A DNA stretch of 64,000 bases from DASRDZ01 sp035569495. GTDB taxonomy: Bacteria; Chloroflexota; Dormibacteria; Aeolococcales; Aeolococcaceae. Each line of letters begins with the position of its first letter. Position 1 is the stretch's first letter. The notes under the pieces were generated by a model. The model ran no database searches. It was given only the letters and a program-made list of their open reading frames with translations, and was not told the origin of the DNA. Below, piece by piece: positions 1 through 7,669 of the stretch. Both the position numbers and the translations under genes were made by a program. The stretch is from positions 62,001 through 126,000 of the forward strand of contig DATMMX010000047.1 in assembly GCA_035569495.1 (NCBI GenBank), written 5' to 3'.

Positions 1-1203
1 GTGGCCGTGCTGGCGCCGATCGTGGTCGGGCCGGTGGTGTCGGTGCTCGGCGCGCCGGTGCGCCGCTTCCGCGGTGTGCCCGGCAAGCTGGCCCGCGAGA
101 ACGCCATGCGCCAGCCGCGGCGCACCGCCTCGACGGCGTCGGCGCTGATGATCGGCGTCGGCCTGGTGTCGTGCTTCACCGTGGTGGCGGCGTCGCTGAC
201 CGGCTCGATCAACCGCATCGTCGACCGCACCGTCAACGCCGACTACATCATCAGCCCGCAGACCCAGGGCAACGGCGACGCGCTGCTCAGCCCGGACATC
301 ACCACCCGCCTCGCCGCCGACCGCAACGTGGCGGTGGTCTCGCCGATCAGCGGCGGCACCTTCCACTACGGCAACGAGGCCGACCAGGTCGAGGCCGTCG
401 ACACCGCCACCATCCTGCGAGTTGCGGACGTGACCGTCCAGAACGGGGCGAGCCTGGACCGGCTCGGCGACGGCCAGGTGGCGATCAGCGAGGACGCCGC
501 CAAGAACCACGCGCTGAAGGTCGGCGACGTCGTGCCCATGCAGCTGCCGCGCCCCGGCGTGCTGGAGCAGCGCGTGGCCACCGTCTACGCGCGCAACCCG
601 CTGCTCGGCGATTACCTGGTCACCCGCTCCACCTGGCAGCGCGGCAGCATCGAGATCTTCGACTTCGTGGTGCTGGTCAAGGGCAGCTCGGGTGTGTCGC
701 AGAGCGCGCTGCGCAGCAGCATCACCAGCGACCTGAGCGCGTTCCCCAACGTGCAGGTGCAGAACAACGCCGAGTACAAGAAGACCCAGGGCCAGCAGAT
801 CGACGTGCTGCTCAACCTGCTCACCGCGCTGGTGGTGCTGGCCATCGTCATCGCCCTGCTCGGCGTGGTCAACACCATGGCCCTGGCCATCGTCGAGCGC
901 GTCCGCGAGCTGGGCCTGGTGCGCGCGCTGGGCATGACCCGCTCACAGACGCGCAGCATGGTGCGCTGGGAGACGGTGCTGATCACCGTGTTCGGCGCCC
1001 TGCTCGGCTGCGTCGTCGGCCTGTTCTTCGGCGTCGCCCTGGTGCGTGCCTTCGCCTCGCAGGGCGTCGACGTGCTCGACCTGGCGCTGGGGCGGCAGGT
1101 GCAGTACGTGCTGGTCGCCTTCGTCGCCGGCCTGGTCGCCGCCATCTGGCCGGCGCGCCGCGCCGCCCGCGTCGACCTGCTCCAGGCCATCGCCACCGAG
1201 TGA
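1..1203 (+). CDS. FtsX/MacB-type ABC transporter permease (5' end missing)
   Basis: The gene is open at the window edge; the visible 400 residues are the second half of a permease of the FtsX/MacB family. These proteins work with an ATPase in lipid or lipoprotein handling, or in mechanotransmission, rather than as channels. Residues about 50-260 are a polar extracytoplasmic (MacB_PCD-like) domain. Three membrane helices follow, at about 270-295, 320-350 and 370-390, with the typical motif VRELGLVRALGMTRSQ between the first two and a basic WPARRAARVDLLQAIATE end. The family usually has two FtsX halves, so the first half and the ATPase probably lie upstream. The leading GTG is only the first codon in the window, not a supported start. 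Confidence 0.85.
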   Translation: MAVLAPIVVGPVVSVLGAPVRRFRGVPGKLARENAMRQPRRTASTASALMIGVGLVSCFTVVAASLTGSINRIVDRTVNADYIISPQTQGNGDALLSPDITTRLAADRNVAVVSPISGGTFHYGNEADQVEAVDTATILRVADVTVQNGASLDRLGDGQVAISEDAAKNHALKVGDVVPMQLPRPGVLEQRVATVYARNPLLGDYLVTRSTWQRGSIEIFDFVVLVKGSSGVSQSALRSSITSDLSAFPNVQVQNNAEYKKTQGQQIDVLLNLLTALVVLAIVIALLGVVNTMALAIVERVRELGLVRALGMTRSQTRSMVRWETVLITVFGALLGCVVGLFFGVALVRAFASQGVDVLDLALGRQVQYVLVAFVAGLVAAIWPARRAARVDLLQAIATE

Positions 1204-1223
1204 AGGGTTCATACTTGCCCGCC

Positions 1224-1580
1224 ATGGGATTGCGCGGTGTGCACCACGTGCAGGTCAACGTGCGCGACGTCGCCGAGGCGCTGGCGTTCTACACCTCGCT
1301 GGGCATGACGGTGCGCGGCGACCGGCCCGACTTGGGCGTCGACGGCGCGTGGCTGAACGTGGGCGACCAGCAGGTCCACCTCCTCCTCGCTCCCTCGCCT
1401 GCCGATGTCGGTCAGCACTTCGCTCTGGAAGTGGACGACCTCGACGGAATCGTCGGGGCGCTGCGCTCGCGCGGGGTCTCGGTGGGCGAGCCACGGTCGC
1501 TGGGCGCGGGGCTGGCGCGCCAGACGTCAACACACGACCCGTCCGGCAACCGCATCGAGCTGCGCGAACCGGCGCTCTAG
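1224..1580 (+). CDS. VOC (glyoxalase/bleomycin-resistance) family protein
   Basis: A 118-residue protein with one complete vicinal-oxygen-chelate fold. It begins GLRGVHHVQVNV, continues EALAFYTSLGMTV and closes with HDPSGNRIELRE. The His near residue 8, the His in QVHLLL, the His in HFALEVDD and the Glu in RIELRE are in the usual metal-ligand places, so the metal site looks intact. Such proteins act as glyoxalases, dioxygenases or antibiotic-binding proteins, and the substrate cannot be told. ATG at 1224 is chosen because the fold starts immediately after it. No ribosome-binding site is visible, but CATACT lies 8 nt upstream, possibly a leaderless -10. It lies 20 nt after the permease gene and may be co-transcribed. 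Confidence 0.8.
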   Translation: MGLRGVHHVQVNVRDVAEALAFYTSLGMTVRGDRPDLGVDGAWLNVGDQQVHLLLAPSPADVGQHFALEVDDLDGIVGALRSRGVSVGEPRSLGAGLARQTSTHDPSGNRIELREPAL

Positions 1581-1596
1581 CTGGTTTCGGCGCTTC

Positions 1597-3114
1597 TCAG
1601 CGGCCCGGAGCGGCTCCGACCGGGGGCGGCTCGGCCGGCGTGCCGTTGCTGACCCCGCCGCCGCCGCGGACCGCGCGCTCGACCCGCTCGCCGAGGGTGG
1701 CGTCGACGTTCCTCCAGTACTGGAAGACGCGCGCCAGCGTCGCCTCGGCGACGCCCTTGCGGGCGTGGCCGGCGATGTTGCTGACCAGCCGGTCACGAGC
1801 GGCGTCGTCGAGCACCTGGGTGACCTGGGTGCGCGCCTGCACGAAGTCGTCGTCCTCGCTGTGCTTCTCGTACGCGGCGCGGACGATCTCGCCCGCCGCG
1901 TACCACGACGGGTCGGCGCCGAAGAGGTCGGGCCGCGCGACGGGGCCGCCGTAGGCGTTGGGCGCGTAGGTGGGGTCACCGGGGTTGTCGTAGCGCATCG
2001 CGCCGTCGCGGTTGTACGAGTGCACCGGCGCGTATTTCGGACGGTTGACGGGAAGCTGCGCGGCGTTGCTGCCGACCCGGTGCAGGTGGGTGTCGTGGTA
2101 GCTGAACAGGCGGCCGAGCAGCATCTTGTCCGGCGAGGGACCGATGCCGGGGACCATGTTGCTGGGCTCGAAGATGGCCTGCTCGATCTCGGCGAAGTAG
2201 TTGGCCACGTTGCGGTCGAGGACCATGCGGCCGACCTTGATCAGCGGGTAGTCGCCGTGCGGCCAGACCTTGGTCAGGTCGAAGGGGTTGAACCGGTAGT
2301 CGGCGGCGTCGTCGAAGGGCATCACCTGCACGAAGAGGTTCCACACCGGCGTGTCGCCGCGCGCGATCGCGGTGGTCAGGTCCTGGATGTGGTGGTCGGG
2401 GTTCTCGCCGGCGATCCTGTCGGCCTCGGCCTGGACCAGGTGCTGCACGCCCAGCTCGGTCTTGAAGTGGTACTTGACCCAGACGCGCTCGCCGCCGCGG
2501 TTGATCCACATGTACGTGTGGCTGGTGTAGCCGTTCATGTGGCGCCAGGTTTTGGGGATGCCGCGGTCGCCCATCAGCCAGGTGACCATGTGCGCCGACT
2601 CCGGCGACAGCGTCCAGAAGTCCCACTGCATGTCGTTGTCGCGCAGGCCGTTGTCGGCGCGGCGCTTCTGCGAGTGGATGAAGTCCTGGAACTTCTGCGG
2701 GTCGCGCACGAAGAAGATCGGCGTGTTGTTGCCGACCATGTCGTAGTTGCCTTCCTCGGTGTAGAACTTCAGGGCGAAGCCGCGCGGGTCGCGCACCGTG
2801 TCGGCGTAGCCGCGCTCGCCGGCGACGGTGGAGAAGCGGGCCAGCATCTCGGTGCGCTTGCCCTTCTGGAAGAGCGCGGCCCGGGTGAGCTGCGACACGT
2901 CCTCGGTGGTCTCGAAGAAGCCGAAGGCGCCGCCGCCCTTGGCGTGGACGACGCGCTCGGGGACGCGCTCGCGGTTGAAGTGCTGCATCTTCTGGACCAG
3001 GTAGTGGTCCTGCAGTACCACCGGGCCGCCGGGGCCGGCGGTGAGCGAGAACTCGTCGCTGGCGGCGGGGATGCCCTGGTCGGTGGTGGTGTACGGTCGT
3101 TCCTGTTCTGGCAT
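1597..3114 (-). CDS. katA: Monofunctional haem catalase
   Basis: A 505-residue catalase that decomposes hydrogen peroxide in the cytoplasm. The active-site signature FNRERVPERVVHAKGGGA carries the distal catalytic His. The haem-ligand signature RLFSYHDTHLHR carries the proximal Tyr; HDTH replaces the commoner PDTQ/PDAH. The asparagine region (MVGNNTPIFFVRDPQKF) and the NADPH/core region (FDLTKVWPHGDYPLIKVG) are complete. Length fits the small-subunit catalases. The frame stays open 22 codons further upstream, but homology begins at MPEQERPYTTTDQG, so ATG at 3114 is chosen. There is no ribosome-binding site; a TTGACA box with a weak -10 suggests transcription starting near the ATG. It converges with the VOC gene, 16 nt apart. 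Confidence 0.96.
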   Translation of the reverse strand: MPEQERPYTTTDQGIPAASDEFSLTAGPGGPVVLQDHYLVQKMQHFNRERVPERVVHAKGGGAFGFFETTEDVSQLTRAALFQKGKRTEMLARFSTVAGERGYADTVRDPRGFALKFYTEEGNYDMVGNNTPIFFVRDPQKFQDFIHSQKRRADNGLRDNDMQWDFWTLSPESAHMVTWLMGDRGIPKTWRHMNGYTSHTYMWINRGGERVWVKYHFKTELGVQHLVQAEADRIAGENPDHHIQDLTTAIARGDTPVWNLFVQVMPFDDAADYRFNPFDLTKVWPHGDYPLIKVGRMVLDRNVANYFAEIEQAIFEPSNMVPGIGPSPDKMLLGRLFSYHDTHLHRVGSNAAQLPVNRPKYAPVHSYNRDGAMRYDNPGDPTYAPNAYGGPVARPDLFGADPSWYAAGEIVRAAYEKHSEDDDFVQARTQVTQVLDDAARDRLVSNIAGHARKGVAEATLARVFQYWRNVDATLGERVERAVRGGGGVSNGTPAEPPPVGAAPGR

Positions 3115-3150
3115 GCCATCGATGCTCGACCTGCGTCCCGGCGGTGTCAA
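3115..3150 (-). promoter_or_regulatory. Putative leaderless promoter of the catalase gene
   Basis: On the minus strand a perfect TTGACA (3145-3150) is followed after 17 nt by GAGCAT (3122-3127), which matches TATAAT at 3 of 6 positions. The ATG follows 7 nt later. The good -35 and the lack of a ribosome-binding site fit a leaderless or near-leaderless transcript. The weak -10 keeps this tentative. Confidence 0.35.
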
Positions 3151-3279
3151 GCCTTGGGCGTGAGCTCCAAACGCCCCCACGGTTGCTTGGCCTCAACATC
3201 AAGCCCCGGCGGGTCGGTGGCTATCTGGGATCGAAGCGCTCGTGTAACCAAGCGGCGCGGTCGAGCGTCTTCCCTGGAG

Positions 3280-3978
3280 ATGATCGGGAAGGGATCGCTG
3301 ATCGGCATGCTCGCCCTCACGGCGGCCGCGCTCACCGCCTGCTCGCGCCTCGGTCCCGATGCGCACGGCTCGTCCGGCCCGACCCCGACCACCTGGTCCC
3401 CGACCGCACCGCCCTCTGCCGACCCGCGGGCTCTCGACTGGGGCGTCATCCGCTCCTCTCCCTCAGCGGCGGTCGAATGGGTCTGCCAGGAGGGCTTCGC
3501 GCGTGGCGTCGGACCGCAGCGGGCGTACGGCGACACCCGCTACCAGGACTTCGCTCTCGACCGCTGCTTCCACACCGCCGACGGCGGCGCGACCTGGACG
3601 GTGCACGACGTCCCGGGCACCGGCGGCACCTACACCGGTCGCGACCGCGACACCATCGACGTGGTCAGCCTCGCCGCCGTCGACGGATTGCACGCCGTTG
3701 CAATCGTTCGCACCGAGCACGTCCACACAGGCGGCGGACACGAGAGCGACGAGATCACCGACCTGCGCCTGGTGCACACCGCCGACGGCGGGACGACGTG
3801 GACGGTCCTGCGCGAACGCAAGCCGGGCAGCGATGGCACGCCGCCCGACCTCGCCATCCCCGCGCTGCGCATGACCGGACAGACGGGAACGCTGGCCGAT
3901 TTCGCTCCCGGCGACTTCGAGCGCAGCGACGACGGGGGTGCCACCTGGCACGCCAGTGGTGTTGTCACCGGCGGGTAG
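3280..3978 (+). CDS. Lipoprotein with BNR/Asp-box (YCF48-like) repeats
   Basis: A 232-residue secreted lipoprotein. The N-terminus has a short hydrophobic stretch ending in the lipobox LTAC (Cys about residue 19), followed by a Ser/Thr/Pro linker. The mature part contains three Asp-box motifs: TADGGATWTV, TADGGTTWTV and SDDGGATWHA. These mark beta-propeller blades of the sialidase/YCF48 type; three motifs suggest an incomplete or small propeller. The function is unknown; such proteins often bind ligands or assist assembly at the cell surface. ATG at 3280 keeps a basic residue before the signal; ATG at 3307, preceded by GGGAAGGG, is an equally possible start. Divergent from the catalase. Confidence 0.75.
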   Translation: MIGKGSLIGMLALTAAALTACSRLGPDAHGSSGPTPTTWSPTAPPSADPRALDWGVIRSSPSAAVEWVCQEGFARGVGPQRAYGDTRYQDFALDRCFHTADGGATWTVHDVPGTGGTYTGRDRDTIDVVSLAAVDGLHAVAIVRTEHVHTGGGHESDEITDLRLVHTADGGTTWTVLRERKPGSDGTPPDLAIPALRMTGQTGTLADFAPGDFERSDDGGATWHASGVVTGG

Positions 3979-3981
3979 GAT
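3976..3981 (+). promoter_or_regulatory. -10 element TAGGAT of a leaderless gene
   Basis: TAGGAT overlaps the stop codon of the preceding lipoprotein gene and lies exactly 6 nt before the GTG at 3988. There is no ribosome-binding site between them. The same hexamer with the same 6-nt spacing precedes the ROK regulator gene. No convincing -35 is seen. Confidence 0.45.
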
Positions 3982-3987
3982 GATGCG

Positions 3988-4260
3988 GTGGCTGCTGCAT
4001 TGGTCATCCGTTCCCGCGGCGACCGTGCGTTCGACGTCGAGGTCGATGACGAGGGCAGTCGCACCACGCATCACGTCACCGTCCCCGACGCGCTGATGGC
4101 CGAGCTCGGTGTCGACGACGCGGAGCGGCTGGTGCGCGAGTCGTTCGGCTTCCTGCTGGAGCGGGAACCCGCGTCGTCGATCCTGCCGCGGTTCTCGCTC
4201 TCCGACATCGCGCGGTACTTCCCGGAGTACGGCGAGGAGCTGGCCCGGCGGCTGGGCTAG
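3988..4260 (+). CDS. Small conserved-looking protein of unknown function
   Basis: A 90-residue protein that I cannot assign to a named family. It is acidic. The first half is beta-rich (ALVIRSRGDRAFDVEVDD, then HHVTVPDALMAEL). The second half is helical and contains DAERLVRESFGFLLEREPASSILPRF and a C-terminal SLSDIARYFPEYGEELARRLG. There is no signal peptide, so it should be cytoplasmic. GTG at 3988 is supported by the -10-like TAGGAT 6 nt before it. The stop codon overlaps the stop of the convergent DUF302 gene by 4 nt. Clean coding character over its full length and an intact frame between genes make it a real gene. Confidence 0.6.
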   Translation: MAAALVIRSRGDRAFDVEVDDEGSRTTHHVTVPDALMAELGVDDAERLVRESFGFLLEREPASSILPRFSLSDIARYFPEYGEELARRLG

Positions 4261-4667
4261 GCGGAGCCGGCGATGCGCGCGGTGAGCGCGTCGGGGGCGG
4301 ACAACGGCTTGGCCAAGTCGCCGTCGAGGTGGTGGCGGGCGGCGAGCCAGGCGGGGTCGAGGAAGGTCATCCAGACCTGACCGTCGTCGGCGGCCCACAC
4401 CAGGACCTTGAGCGGCAGGTCGAGCGCGGCGGTGGTGGCGGCCTGCATGAGCGGTGTCCCGGCACGCGGGTTGCCGAAGATGAGCAGCTTGGTGTCGCGC
4501 AGGCTCAGCCCGGCGCGCTCCGCCTCGCCGCTGTGGTCGATCACAGCGAACAGCGTCGCGCCCGCGCCTGCGATCGCCTCGGTGAGCCGTTCCACCGTGG
4601 CGGCGACGGAGAGCGGGCTGGGCCGGTGGACGATCCCCTCGATCGGTGGCGTGCCTGGATCGGTCAT
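4257..4667 (-). CDS. DUF302 domain protein
   Basis: A 136-residue protein matching the DUF302 family over nearly its whole length. Visible features are the segment GATLFAVIDHSGEAERAGLSLRDTKLLIFGNPRAGTPLM and the later LDLPLKVLVWAADDGQVWMTFLDP. The fold binds or senses something small; the biochemical role is not established, and the family often accompanies redox or sulfur proteins. A strong ribosome-binding site GGAGGAGG lies just before the ATG, in contrast to the leaderless neighbours. It is divergent from the VIT-family transporter (53-nt gap) and overlaps the convergent 90-residue gene by 4 nt. Confidence 0.85.
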   Translation of the reverse strand: MTDPGTPPIEGIVHRPSPLSVAATVERLTEAIAGAGATLFAVIDHSGEAERAGLSLRDTKLLIFGNPRAGTPLMQAATTAALDLPLKVLVWAADDGQVWMTFLDPAWLAARHHLDGDLAKPLSAPDALTARIAGSA

Positions 4668-4708
4668 GGCGTCCTCCTCCGCAACAGGATGACACGCGGT
4701 CCCACACG

Positions 4709-4714
4709 TATCCT
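4709..4714 (+). promoter_or_regulatory. -10 element TATCCT, leaderless start of the VIT-family gene
   Basis: TATCCT sits 6 nt before the ATG at 4721, so transcription should begin at or next to the A of the start codon. The short GGGAGC between them could otherwise be read as a weak, too-close ribosome-binding site. No clear -35. Confidence 0.4.
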
Positions 4715-4720
4715 GGGAGC

Positions 4721-5434
4721 ATGAGCGTGCTCGTCCGGCGCCGGACCAGTCACCACCGCGACGTGCAGGGCGGCGCCGCGCGCGCGGCGGTGTTCGGCGT
4801 CAGCGACGGGTTGCTCACCAACGTGTCGCTCATCCTCGGTGTGGCGGGCGCCAATCCCGGCCCGGGCCTGGTTCGGCTCGCCGGACTGGCAGGGCTGCTC
4901 GCCGGCGCGTTCTCCATGGCGGCCGGCGAGTATGTGTCGATGTCGGCACAATCTGAGCTGCTGCAGCACGAGATGAACGTGGAGCGGCGTGAGCTGCGCG
5001 AGCATCCGCGCAGCGAGCGGCAGGAGCTGGTCAGCCTGTACCGCCGCCGCGGCCTGGGCCAGGAGCTCGCCGAGCAGGTCGCCGACGCCATCCAGCGCGA
5101 CCCCGAGGTCGCCCTCGACGTGCACGGGCGCGAGGAGCTGGGCATCGACCCCGGCCAGACCGGCAGTCCCTACGCGGCCGCGCTGTCCTCGTTCGTCAGC
5201 TTCGCGGTGGGCGCGTTCCTGCCCCTGCTGCCGTGGTTCTTCAGCTCCGGCAGGGCCGGCGTGGTGGCCTCGGTGGCGATCAGCGCGGTGGCGGCGCTGA
5301 GCATCGGCTGGGCGGTCGGCGCCTTCACCGGGCGCTCCCGGGTGCGCTCGGCGCTGCGGCAGCTCGGCATCGCGGTGGTCGCGGCAGCGGTGACCTACGG
5401 GATCGGCAGCGCGGTCGGGGTGCGCACCGGCTGA
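4721..5434 (+). CDS. VIT1/CCC1-family iron/manganese transporter
   Basis: A 237-residue membrane protein of the VIT/CCC1 family, which moves Fe2+ or Mn2+ across membranes for storage or detoxification. The first helix carries the family motif AAVFGVSDGLLTNVSLILGV. The second membrane segment, GLLAGAFSMAAGEYVSMSAQ, precedes a charged cytoplasmic helical region (about residues 75-145) rich in Glu and His. This matches the metal-binding insertion of the family. Three more helices follow (SFAVGAFLPLLPWFF, ASVAISAVAALSIGWAVGAF, GIAVVAAAVTYGIGSAVG). Length and order are typical. Placement near catalase fits metal and oxidative-stress handling, but the gene has its own promoter. Confidence 0.9.
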   Translation: MSVLVRRRTSHHRDVQGGAARAAVFGVSDGLLTNVSLILGVAGANPGPGLVRLAGLAGLLAGAFSMAAGEYVSMSAQSELLQHEMNVERRELREHPRSERQELVSLYRRRGLGQELAEQVADAIQRDPEVALDVHGREELGIDPGQTGSPYAAALSSFVSFAVGAFLPLLPWFFSSGRAGVVASVAISAVAALSIGWAVGAFTGRSRVRSALRQLGIAVVAAAVTYGIGSAVGVRTG

Positions 5435-5515
5435 GCCAGGTCAGCAGATGCGGTGGGATCCGGCGCCGCGGGGTGAAATGGGTGGCCCGGCCCGGGGGTC
5501 CTAGAAAGCGACCCC

Positions 5516-7669
5516 ATGCACGAGCGCTTCGTCCGCTACCTCACTGTCGGCGGCGCGCTCGTCCTTGCCATGACCATCGGGGCCGCCGCGTCCGGCCCAC
5601 CGGCGTGGACGCAGACGACGCCGGCCACGGCCAGCGAGCGCCGCGGCGCCGCCATCGCCCATGACGACGCCACCGGACAGCTCCTGCTCTTCGGCGGCGA
5701 CAACAGCGTCAACACCCTGAACGACACGTGGGTGTTCGACGGCGCGCGCTGGTCGCTGCTGCACACCGCGCACGCGCCGATGTCGCGCACCAACGCCTCG
5801 ATGGTCTACGACCCGGTGACGCGGACCGTGATCCTCTACGGCGGCGATCCGCACTTCGTGCACGACGGGATCAGCTACCTCGGCGACACGTGGAGCTTCG
5901 ACGGGAGAGACTGGACCGAGCTGCATCCCGTGCACACACCGGGTACGCGCGCGGAAGCGGCGGCGACGTGGGACGGCGCCGGCTCGCGCATGGTGGTGTT
6001 CGGCGGCTACACCGACGCCAGCGGTCCCGCCCAGGACACCTGGACCTTCGACGGAGTCGACTGGGCGCCGCAGAGCCCGCAGCACGTGCCGCCGGTGCGA
6101 CACGGCGCGATGATGGCGTACGCCGATGCGGTGCGCGGCGTGGTCATGTTCGGCGGCCTCGGCAACCCGCCGGCGGGCAGCACCAGCCCGTACCTGCCCG
6201 ACACCTGGACGTGGAGCGGCGGCGACTGGTCGCTCATCAGCGCAGGCACGACGGCGACGCCGCAGGGCCGATTCGCGGGCGTGATGGCGCCGATCGGCGG
6301 CGGCGCGGTGATGCTCTTCCGCGGCTACTGGGACAGCGGCGTGGGCGGAGGCGCGACGCCCGGGACACACGTGACCGGTCCGTCGTCAACGCTGAGCGAC
6401 GTGTGGACGTACGCGAGCGGCGGCTGGACCAAGCTGACGGCGACCGGGCCCGCGGGTCGATTCCAGGCCGCTGCGGCGTGGGATCCCTCGCTCGGTGCCG
6501 CCGTCATGTATGGCGGCTGCTGCAACAGCGCGGGCGGGTTCTTCACCGACACGTGGTCTTTCGACGGCACCGCATGGACCGCGCACGAACGCGGTGACGC
6601 GCCGTCGGTGCGCGAGGGAGCCGTCGCCGTGAGTGACACGGACCGCGGTGACGTGGTGCTCTTCGGCGGCTTCGGTGGCGCGGGCTTCCTCGGTGACACG
6701 TGGATCGAGTCGGCAGGGCAGTGGCATGCCGTCGCCACCGGCAGCGCCGCACCGGTGGGCCGCTTCGCCGCCTCGATGGCGTACGACGGCCAGCGCGGCA
6801 CCGCCGTGCTGTTCGCCGGCCAGGCGCAGTCCGCCAACCAGTGCTCGAACACCGTCGACCAGCTCGACGTCAACCACCTCTGCAACGACACCTGGACGTT
6901 CAACGGCAGCACCTGGACCAGGTCGGCGACCGGCAGCGCCAAGCCGCCGCCCTACCGCTCCCTGGCGTCGATGGCGTTCGACGGCGCCAATGGCCAGACC
7001 GTGATGTTCGGCGGCTTCGCCGACCAGGGCGAGCTCGGCGACACCTGGACCTTCGACGGAACCACGTGGACGCAGCAGCATCCCGCGGCCTCCCCGCCGG
7101 CGCGCGACGGGGCCGCGCTTGTCTACGACCCCGCACTGCAGCGACTCGTCCTCTTCGGCGGCGAGGGCACCGCGGCCGACGGCTCGATCGTGTACTTCGC
7201 CGACACCTGGACGTGGGACGGCACGACGTGGCTGCAGCTCCACCCCGCCGTCTCGCCGCCGGGCCTCTACGAGGTGGGCGCAACCTGGGCCGCCGACCTC
7301 GGTGGCGTCCTGGTCGCCGGCGGCCAGAGCTACCACGGCTCGGGCGTCTTCAACACCGTCAACGACGCCTGGCTCTTCGACGGCACCACGTGGACGCGCC
7401 AGGCGGTCGCCGCCGCGCCGGGTGAGCGCTACTTCGCACCGCTGGCGTGGGACGCTGCGTCGCACACGGCGGTGATCTTCGGCGGCCTCGGCAACCTCGG
7501 CCTCAGTGACGACGCGTGGATGCTGACCACCCAGCCGGCGCCGGTGGTGGCGGAGTTCCCGATGGCCGCACTGGCGATCGCCGTGGGTGCCGGAGCGATG
7601 CTGGCGCTGCGGCGGCGTCGCGATCATGCCCTGGCCCTTGGTCCGCTGAGCCGCTCACACCGCGGGTAG
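5516..7669 (+). CDS. Secreted kelch-repeat (galactose-oxidase-type propeller) protein, 12 repeats
   Basis: A 717-residue exported protein. Residues 1-26 form a signal peptide (YLTVGGALVLAMTIGAAASG). The rest is about twelve kelch-type repeats, each ending in a variant of DTWTFDGTTW and separated by VLFGG or VMFGG strands. Twelve blades would make two six-bladed beta-propellers or one unusually large array. The C-terminus has VAEFP, a hydrophobic helix (AALAIAVGAGAMLAL) and RRRR, then 15 more residues; this is the layout of a sorting or anchoring signal. Such proteins bind surface glycans or partners; no copper-oxidase residues can be claimed. No ribosome-binding site is obvious. It overlaps the convergent LuxR-type gene by 15 nt. 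Confidence 0.85.
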   Translation: MHERFVRYLTVGGALVLAMTIGAAASGPPAWTQTTPATASERRGAAIAHDDATGQLLLFGGDNSVNTLNDTWVFDGARWSLLHTAHAPMSRTNASMVYDPVTRTVILYGGDPHFVHDGISYLGDTWSFDGRDWTELHPVHTPGTRAEAAATWDGAGSRMVVFGGYTDASGPAQDTWTFDGVDWAPQSPQHVPPVRHGAMMAYADAVRGVVMFGGLGNPPAGSTSPYLPDTWTWSGGDWSLISAGTTATPQGRFAGVMAPIGGGAVMLFRGYWDSGVGGGATPGTHVTGPSSTLSDVWTYASGGWTKLTATGPAGRFQAAAAWDPSLGAAVMYGGCCNSAGGFFTDTWSFDGTAWTAHERGDAPSVREGAVAVSDTDRGDVVLFGGFGGAGFLGDTWIESAGQWHAVATGSAAPVGRFAASMAYDGQRGTAVLFAGQAQSANQCSNTVDQLDVNHLCNDTWTFNGSTWTRSATGSAKPPPYRSLASMAFDGANGQTVMFGGFADQGELGDTWTFDGTTWTQQHPAASPPARDGAALVYDPALQRLVLFGGEGTAADGSIVYFADTWTWDGTTWLQLHPAVSPPGLYEVGATWAADLGGVLVAGGQSYHGSGVFNTVNDAWLFDGTTWTRQAVAAAPGERYFAPLAWDAASHTAVIFGGLGNLGLSDDAWMLTTQPAPVVAEFPMAALAIAVGAGAMLALRRRRDHALALGPLSRSHRG

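Noticed and set aside
1405..3279. Long plus-strand frame running opposite the catalase into the BNR lipoprotein
   Set aside because: Only the part from 3280 on has a signal peptide and Asp-box repeats; the rest is antisense to catalase.
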